DNA of 64,000 nucleotides from Rhizosaccharibacter radicis (lineage in GTDB: Bacteria > Pseudomonadota > Alphaproteobacteria > Acetobacterales > Acetobacteraceae): NCBI GenBank assembly GCA_024508355.1, contig JAMZEJ010000003.1, positions 310,001 to 374,000 of the forward strand. Reading direction: 5' to 3'. Numbering within the stretch: the stretch's first letter is position 1; the number at the start of each line of letters is the position of its first letter. Under the pieces are notes generated by a model, which did no database searches, was not told where the DNA came from, and was given only the letters and a program-made list of their open reading frames with translations. Made by a program: the position numbers and the translations under genes. This document shows positions 59,393 through 64,000 of the stretch, one piece after another.

Positions 59393-60799
59393 ATGTCCCA
59401 GTTCATCCATGATGGCGGCCCCCTTTCGCGCCGGGCGGCGCTTGGCGGGATGCTCGGCACGGCGACCCTGGGCACGGCGACCTTGGGCACGGCGACCCTG
59501 CTGGGCGCGGGCATCGTGGCCGCGCCCCTGCCGGCGTTGGCCCAGGCCGCTCCGGCGGGTGGGGGCGATGCGTCCAACGGTCCGGAGATCGTGGTGGATC
59601 GCGCGCGCACCGCGCCGATCCCGATCGCCATCCCGTCGTTCGGGCCGGGCATCGGCGACCAGATGACGCAGGTGATCTCGGCCGACCTGGAAGGCTGCGG
59701 CCTGTTCAAGCCGATGGGTGCCGCCGCCTCCGCCGGCACCGGCGGCGTGCCCAATTTCGACATGTACAAGAGCATGGGCGCGCAGGCCGTGGTGACCGGG
59801 GTCGCGTCGGGCAGCGGCAACGCGCGCGTCGAGTTCCGGCTGTGGAACGTGCTCACCGGCCAGCAGCTCCAGGGCACCGCCTACACCACGTCGGGCGGCA
59901 ACTGGCGGCGCATCGCCCACATCATCGCGGACGCGATCTACGAGCGGATGCTGGGCGAGAAGGGCTACTTCGACACGCGCATCTGCTACGTCGCGCGGTC
60001 GGGCCCGCGTTCGCAGCCGGTGACGCGGCTCGCCATCATGGACCAGGACGGCGCCAACAACCGTTATCTGACCGATGGCCGCTGGGAGGTGCTGACGCCG
60101 CGCTTCCATCCGACCCGCGACCAGATCGCCTTCATGAGCTACGCCAACAACCGGCCCCGCGTGTACCTGTTCGACCTGGGCTCCGGGCGCCAGCAGGTAC
60201 TGGGCGAGTTCCAGGGCATCTCGTTCGCGCCGCGCTTCTCGCCCGACGGCTCGAAGGTGATCATGTCCGTCACCCGCGGCGGCGGGTCGGACATCTACGT
60301 CATGAGCTCCTATGGCGGCGGCGCGCAGCGCCTCACCAACTCGGGCGCCATCGACACGTCGCCCTGCTACAGCCCGGACGGCTCGCAGATCGTGTTCAAC
60401 TCCGATCGCGGCGGATCGCCCCAGCTCTACATCATGAGCGCGTCGGGCGGCGGGGCGCGGCGCATCTCCTACGGCTCGGGCCAGTACGGTTCGCCGGTAT
60501 GGAGCCCGCGCGGCGACCTGATCGCCTTCACCCGCATCGGCGGCAGCGGCTTCTCCATCGGCGTGATGCAGCCCGACGGCACGGGGGAGCGTATCCTCAC
60601 CCAGGGCTTCACGGTGGAAAGCCCGACATTCTGTCCCAATGGCCGGGTGCTGGCCTATTGCCGCCAGACCGCGGGCGGGGCGGGCGGCGCCGGCTTCTCC
60701 TCGTCGCTCGGACAGATCGATGTCGCCGGCTTCAACGAGCGGGTGATCCGCACCCCGGGCGGCGCCTCCGGACCGGCCTGGTCGCCGCTGGCGGGCTGA
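59393..60799 (+). CDS. tolB: Tol-Pal periplasmic beta-propeller protein TolB
   Basis: A 468-residue periplasmic protein. A signal sequence is followed by the N-terminal domain (about 60-195) and a six-bladed propeller (about 200-460) with the repeated SPDGSKV, SPDGSQI and SPRGDLI motifs typical of TolB. It binds Pal and TolA. The signal peptide is unusually long and contains the three-fold GTATL repeat encoded by a 15-bp tandem repeat; it also carries SRRAAL, a twin-arginine-like motif. The ATG has an AGGGAG site nine bases upstream. Confidence 0.95.
   Translation: MSQFIHDGGPLSRRAALGGMLGTATLGTATLGTATLLGAGIVAAPLPALAQAAPAGGGDASNGPEIVVDRARTAPIPIAIPSFGPGIGDQMTQVISADLEGCGLFKPMGAAASAGTGGVPNFDMYKSMGAQAVVTGVASGSGNARVEFRLWNVLTGQQLQGTAYTTSGGNWRRIAHIIADAIYERMLGEKGYFDTRICYVARSGPRSQPVTRLAIMDQDGANNRYLTDGRWEVLTPRFHPTRDQIAFMSYANNRPRVYLFDLGSGRQQVLGEFQGISFAPRFSPDGSKVIMSVTRGGGSDIYVMSSYGGGAQRLTNSGAIDTSPCYSPDGSQIVFNSDRGGSPQLYIMSASGGGARRISYGSGQYGSPVWSPRGDLIAFTRIGGSGFSIGVMQPDGTGERILTQGFTVESPTFCPNGRVLAYCRQTAGGAGGAGFSSSLGQIDVAGFNERVIRTPGGASGPAWSPLAG
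59453..59497. repeat. 15-bp tandem repeat, three units, in the tolB signal sequence
   Basis: Units at 59453-59467, 59468-59482 and 59483-59497 share the same last twelve bases (GGCACGGCGACC) and encode LGTAT three times within the hydrophobic signal region. Unit loss or gain would lengthen or shorten the signal core by five residues without a frameshift. Confidence 0.9.
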
Positions 60800-60922
60800 T
60801 CGCTCCGGCGGCTCATGGCGCGTCCGGGCGCTCCTGCCGCGCCCGGATGCGGCACGCGCGCATCGGCGGCGAAAAGTTTTCGGTCGCGATGCATCGATTT
60901 GTTTCGATGAACGTTCGCTAAC

Positions 60923-60952
60923 TTGACCGGGATCGAAACGAAGCGGTATGCG
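60923..60952 (+). promoter_or_regulatory. Possible promoter of pal
   Basis: TTGACC (60923-60928) and TATGCG (60947-60952) are 18 bp apart in the 272-bp gap between tolB and pal, an unusually AT-rich stretch for this window. This would let pal be made at a higher level than the tolQRAB genes. A 6-bp stem hairpin (60892-60909) lies just upstream. Confidence 0.4.
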
Positions 60953-61071
60953 GCGAGCTGCTAGCCGTTCGCATGCGCGCCGTCCGACCCGGATGAGATC
61001 GGGCTGACGATTCCGCGCGCCGGCCCCTTGGTGTGGCGAAGATTCGAACCGTTTCCGCAGGAACGATCCAG

Positions 61072-61557
61072 ATGAAATTGAAGCTTCTTGGCGCGCTTGG
61101 CATGGCCGCCCTGCTCGCCGCCTGCTCGGGCAGCGACAACGCGAACACCGGCGCGGCGTCCGGCACCGGCGCTTCGTCCGCGCCGGTGGGCGCCGCCGCT
61201 CCGGGCAGCGAGGCCGACCTCGTCGCCAACGTGGGCGACCGCATCTATTACGGCCTGAACGAGAGCTCGCTCAGCAGCGACGCGCAGGCGACGCTCGACC
61301 GTCAGGCCGCGTGGCTGCAGCGCTATCCGCAGGTGTCCGTGCAGATCGCCGGCAACTGCGACGACCGCGGCACCGAGGAATACAACATCGCGCTCGGCAA
61401 CCGCCGCGCCAACGCCGCCCGCGACTATCTTGTCGCCAAGGGCATCTCGGCCGACCGCCTGAGCACGATCTCCTACGGCAAGGACCGTCCGACCGCCACC
61501 GGCGACGACGAGCAGGCCTGGTCGCAGAACCGCAACGCGATCACCTCGGTCCGTTGA
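61072..61557 (+). CDS. pal: Peptidoglycan-associated lipoprotein Pal
   Basis: A 161-residue outer membrane lipoprotein. The signal peptide ends in the lipobox LLAAC with the lipidated cysteine near residue 18. The C-terminal OmpA-type domain (about 60-161) has IYYGLNESSLSSDA, GNCDDRGTEEYNIALGNRRA and a final RNAITSVR, with the Asp and Arg that bind diaminopimelate. The ATG at 61072 with AGGA upstream fits the lipoprotein signal. Pal anchors the outer membrane to peptidoglycan and is bound by TolB. Confidence 0.96.
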   Translation: MKLKLLGALGMAALLAACSGSDNANTGAASGTGASSAPVGAAAPGSEADLVANVGDRIYYGLNESSLSSDAQATLDRQAAWLQRYPQVSVQIAGNCDDRGTEEYNIALGNRRANAARDYLVAKGISADRLSTISYGKDRPTATGDDEQAWSQNRNAITSVR

Positions 61558-61564
61558 TCCACCA

Positions 61565-61597
61565 GCCCGCCGCCGGCCTCCGGGCCCGGCGGCGGGC
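61565..61597 (+). terminator. GC-rich hairpin just after pal
   Basis: A perfect 12-bp stem (61565-61576 with 61586-61597) with a 9-base loop starts 8 bp after the pal stop. There is no T tract, so it may protect the 3' end of the mRNA or act as a weak or Rho-assisted terminator. Confidence 0.5.
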
Positions 61598-61648
61598 GCG
61601 CTTCCCGCGCCTTGGGCCCGCATGACGGCTCCGGGAGCGACGGGTTCG

Positions 61649-61676
61649 ATGGCCAGACCCCCGGGTCTGGCCATTT
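61649..61676 (+). terminator. Second palindromic hairpin between pal and cpoB
   Basis: ATGGCCAGACCC at 61649-61660 pairs perfectly with GGGTCTGGCCAT at 61663-61674, leaving only two central bases, and is followed by TT. With the hairpin at 61565 it forms a double stem-loop between pal and cpoB, probably ending most pal transcription. Confidence 0.6.
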
Positions 61677-61744
61677 CCGTTCCGGCATCCTCCGGCGCCG
61701 GGCCGATTTCGTTCCCGTCCGCGATGTTCTAGGAGATCATCCTG

Positions 61745-62629
61745 TTGATCTCCCGCCTCGAGGCCGCCATCCGCATGCGCTCCGTTCTTCTCGCCGCCAC
61801 GGTCGCCGTTCTGCCGCTGCTCGGGGCCGCCCGGCCGGCATCGGCGCAGATGGACAGCCGGGAGGCCATCTCGCTGCAGAACCAGATCCTCGAGCTCCGC
61901 CATGAGATTGACCAGCTCCAGGCGGGCGGCGGCGGCGGAAGCGCGGCACCCGTGGCGCCCCCCATCGGCAGTGGCGGCGGATCGTCCGGCGGCACTGGTG
62001 GGGACGCGCTGACGCCCCAGCTGCTGAGCCGCATCCAGGCGCTGGAAGAACAGAACCGCGAGATGCGCGGGCAGCTCGACAGCCTCACCAACCAGGTGCA
62101 GCAGCAGAATGCCGCGCTGGGCAAGCAGATCAGCGACCTGAGCTTCGCGATGCAGCAGGGCGGGGGCGCCGCGGCCGGTGCGGCCGCTGGCGCGGCGGCA
62201 GGAGCCGGCGCCGCCGCGACGCCCGCCGCCCCGGCCCCCGCGCCGCGCACCCCTGAAAATTCGCTCGCGGCAGGCAATGCGGCACTGGCGCGCAAGGATT
62301 ACCCGGCCGCGCAGGCCGCCGCTCAGGAAGTATTGTCCGGCCCCAAGGGGCCGCGGCAGGTCGACGCCCAGTTCCTGCTCGGCCAGTCTCTCGCCGGCCA
62401 GAGGCACTACCAGCAGGCCGCCGTCGCCTATTACGACGCCTACAACCGTGCGCCCCGCTCCGGCCGTGCCCCGGACGCGCTGCTGGGCGTGAGCGCGTCC
62501 CTGCTGGCGCTGGGCGACAAGGGCTCCGCCTGTCAGGCGCTCAACAAGCTGCATACCGAGTTCCCGTCGCCGCTGCCGCGCGTGAAGAGCGCCTATGTCG
62601 CCCTCCGGAGCCGTGCCGCCTGCCGCTGA
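61745..62629 (+). CDS. cpoB: Cell division coordinator CpoB (YbgF)
   Basis: An up to 294-residue periplasmic protein that links Tol-Pal with peptidoglycan synthesis. A signal peptide (about 11-34, ASA-Q) is followed by a coiled-coil region (about 40-135; SLQNQILELRHEIDQLQ and IQALEEQNREMRGQLDSLTNQVQQQ), a Gly/Ala/Pro linker, and a TPR domain (about 170-290) beginning ENSLAAGNAALARKDYPAA. The start is uncertain: TTG at 61745 has a good AGGAG site nine bases upstream, while an ATG at 61775 gives a normal signal peptide. Its last 35 bp overlap tilS. Confidence 0.9.
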   Translation: MISRLEAAIRMRSVLLAATVAVLPLLGAARPASAQMDSREAISLQNQILELRHEIDQLQAGGGGGSAAPVAPPIGSGGGSSGGTGGDALTPQLLSRIQALEEQNREMRGQLDSLTNQVQQQNAALGKQISDLSFAMQQGGGAAAGAAAGAAAGAGAAATPAAPAPAPRTPENSLAAGNAALARKDYPAAQAAAQEVLSGPKGPRQVDAQFLLGQSLAGQRHYQQAAVAYYDAYNRAPRSGRAPDALLGVSASLLALGDKGSACQALNKLHTEFPSPLPRVKSAYVALRSRAACR

Positions 62630-63956
62630 TCTGTTTCTGACGGCTCCGGAGCCGCCGCCGGCGCAACCGGTCGGCGTCGCGGAGTTCGCGGCTCTTGCCG
62701 ACCCGCTCGGGCCCTGGCCGCTCCCGAACGATCCGGTGCCGGTGGCCGTGGCGGTTTCAGGGGGCGCCGACAGCCTCTGCCTCGCGCTGCTGGCGTCCCG
62801 GTGGCGGCCGGGCGGAGTGATCGCGCTGGTGGTGGATCACGGCCTGCGCCCGGAATCCGCCGCCGAAGCGGCGCTCACCCTGCGGCGGCTGGCGACCCTC
62901 CGTATCCCCGCGCGGCTGCTGTCGATCGCAGGCCTGCCACTCGGTCCCGCCCTGGCGAGCCGGGCACGCGACGCCCGCTACGCCGCCTTGGCGTCGGCCT
63001 GCCGGGAAGCGGGCATCGTCGATCTGATGTTGGGCCATCACGAGAACGACCAGCTCGAAACCGTGCTGATGCGCCTCGATGCCGCCAGCGGTCTGGGTGG
63101 CCTGGCCGGGATGCCGGCGCTGGCGGAACGGCTCGGCCTCCGGCTCGTGCGTCCTCTGCTCGGCGTGCCGCCCGAAAGGCTGCGGGCGACCCTGCGCCAC
63201 GAGGGCGTGGCCTGGGTGGAGGACCCCAGCAACCGGGATCCGCGGGCGGAGCGCACCCGGGCGCGGGCGCGGCTGGGCGCCGACCCGGCTCTCCGCCAGC
63301 AAATCGCGTCCCGCGCGGCCGAGGCACGGGCATTGCGGTTCCGCGAGAGTATCCGGTCCGCGGAGTTCCTGGCCGGCCATGCCTCGTTACGGCCGGAAGG
63401 CTACGCCCTGCTCGCCGCCGGCGCCTGGCCGGCATCGGTGCTGGGAGCGCTGATCGTGACGGTGGCGGGACGACGCTACCCCGTGGCGTCGGGCGCGCTG
63501 GAACGGCTGGGGGCGGGGCTTCGGGCCTGCACCCTGGGAGGCGTCCGGCTGTTGCCCGCCGGCCGCGCCGGTCGGGACGCCGGATTGGAGGAAGGCTGGA
63601 TGATGGTGCGCGAGGCGGGCGCCGTGGCCGGCCCGGTGCCGGCCGGATCGGGGGTGACCGGATCGGGGGTGGCCGGCCCGGGGGTGGCCGGCCCGGGGGT
63701 GGTATGGGACCACCGGTTCGAGCTGCGGGCCGCCGGTCCACTGCCCCGGAACGCCATGATCGGTGCCTTCGGAAGCCGGCGGCCGCCGGTGCGCGCCGAC
63801 CTGCCGTCCGCCGTGCTGGCGGTGCTGCCAGCCTTGTGGCTGGGCGACCGGCTGCTGGCGATGCCGGCGATCGGATGGCGCGACGTGGGCGTCCCGTTTC
63901 TGGAATGCCGGTTCACGCCCCGCAGCCCGGCTTCGGCCTCGGGGATGTATCGTTGA
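62595..63956 (+). CDS. tilS: tRNA(Ile)-lysidine synthetase
   Basis: A 453-residue enzyme that attaches lysine to C34 of the CAU-anticodon tRNA-Ile so that it reads AUA. The PP-loop SGGADS (about 55-60) binds ATP, and the VDHGLRPES, LGHHENDQLETVLMRL and EDPSNRDPRAERTRAR blocks are specific to TilS. The C-terminal part is less conserved and contains a five-residue repeat GSGV/GPGV (from a 15-bp repeat). The ATG at 62595 overlaps the cpoB end by 35 bp in another frame; a GTG at 62613 is also possible. It ends the conserved ybgC-tol-pal-cpoB-tilS block; ftsH usually follows. Confidence 0.93.
   Translation: MSPSGAVPPAADLFLTAPEPPPAQPVGVAEFAALADPLGPWPLPNDPVPVAVAVSGGADSLCLALLASRWRPGGVIALVVDHGLRPESAAEAALTLRRLATLRIPARLLSIAGLPLGPALASRARDARYAALASACREAGIVDLMLGHHENDQLETVLMRLDAASGLGGLAGMPALAERLGLRLVRPLLGVPPERLRATLRHEGVAWVEDPSNRDPRAERTRARARLGADPALRQQIASRAAEARALRFRESIRSAEFLAGHASLRPEGYALLAAGAWPASVLGALIVTVAGRRYPVASGALERLGAGLRACTLGGVRLLPAGRAGRDAGLEEGWMMVREAGAVAGPVPAGSGVTGSGVAGPGVAGPGVVWDHRFELRAAGPLPRNAMIGAFGSRRPPVRADLPSAVLAVLPALWLGDRLLAMPAIGWRDVGVPFLECRFTPRSPASASGMYR
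63642..63701. repeat. 15-bp tandem repeat, four units, in tilS
   Basis: Units begin at 63642, 63657, 63672 and 63687; the last two are identical and all end in GGGGGTG. They encode AGSGV, TGSGV, AGPGV, AGPGV in the poorly conserved C-terminal part of TilS. Confidence 0.9.
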
Positions 63957-64000
63957 GCAAGGTCGCCATCTCCGACGGCCCCTGGGGGTAGAGCCGTGGA

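Noticed and set aside
61030..61055. GGTTCGAATC followed by CCACACCA on the minus strand, resembling a tRNA 3' end
   Set aside because: The bases around the TTCGAAT loop do not pair as a T-stem and no D or anticodon arm lies upstream; it falls in the pal leader.

Overview
The window is very GC-rich (the codon third positions are almost all G or C) and reads as the chromosome of an alphaproteobacterium, most likely Rhodospirillales/Acetobacteraceae. Supporting signs are the yebC-ruvC / ruvA-ruvB-ybgC-tolQRAB-pal-cpoB-tilS gene order, a GAAC-N7-GAAC LexA box of the alphaproteobacterial type in front of ruvA, a fused shikimate kinase / dehydroquinate synthase gene (aroKB) beside xerD and accA, and frequent GTG and TTG starts. 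No rRNA, tRNA, CRISPR array or insertion sequence was recognised. The taxonomic call is inference; no marker RNA is present.

Layout. 1-6.6 kb: the end of a membrane protein, alaS, a PLP-dependent sulfur amino-acid enzyme and a TIM-barrel sugar isomerase. 6.6-16.4 kb (minus strand): a cytoskeleton/membrane module made of a 1216-residue tubulin-like protein with a C-terminal GYF_2-like domain, a zinc-ribbon protein translationally coupled to it, a three-helix membrane protein, a periplasmic von Willebrand A-like protein with one membrane anchor, a GtrA-like protein and, beyond a strong terminator, an OmpA-type porin. 16.7-21 kb: aroKB, a tiny membrane peptide, xerD, accA, and a broken LprI-like gene. 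21.7-31.6 kb: phospholipase D-like protein, CinA-type MoCF protein, SMP-30 lactonase, an AT-rich foreign insert with one membrane protein, a GNAT-Nudix fusion, a Rieske oxygenase, an RDD protein, argJ and a parvulin. 32-36.2 kb: secA, yebC, ruvC.

36.3-53.1 kb is a sugar-acid/carbohydrate island lying between ruvC and ruvA, genes that are normally adjacent in this group: an esterase, a YghZ-like aldo-keto reductase, a LysR regulator, a DenD-like erythronate dehydrogenase, an MFS carrier, a TIM-barrel isomerase, a 2-hydroxyacid dehydrogenase, an FMN-dependent hydroxyacid oxidase, a complete ribose-type ABC transporter (binding protein, double ATPase, two permeases) and two more MFS carriers. 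It looks like uptake plus oxidation/isomerisation of sugar acids. A low-complexity protein with two PPxY motifs follows at 53.2-54 kb.

54.3-64 kb returns to the conserved core: SOS-type ruvAB, then ybgC and the complete Tol-Pal system (tolQ, tolR, tolA, tolB, pal, cpoB), ending with tilS.

The most notable items are the tubulin-like module, the splitting of ruvC from ruvAB, the AT-rich insert that appears to have replaced the end of the SMP-30 gene, and short GC-rich 15-bp tandem repeats recurring at four unrelated loci.
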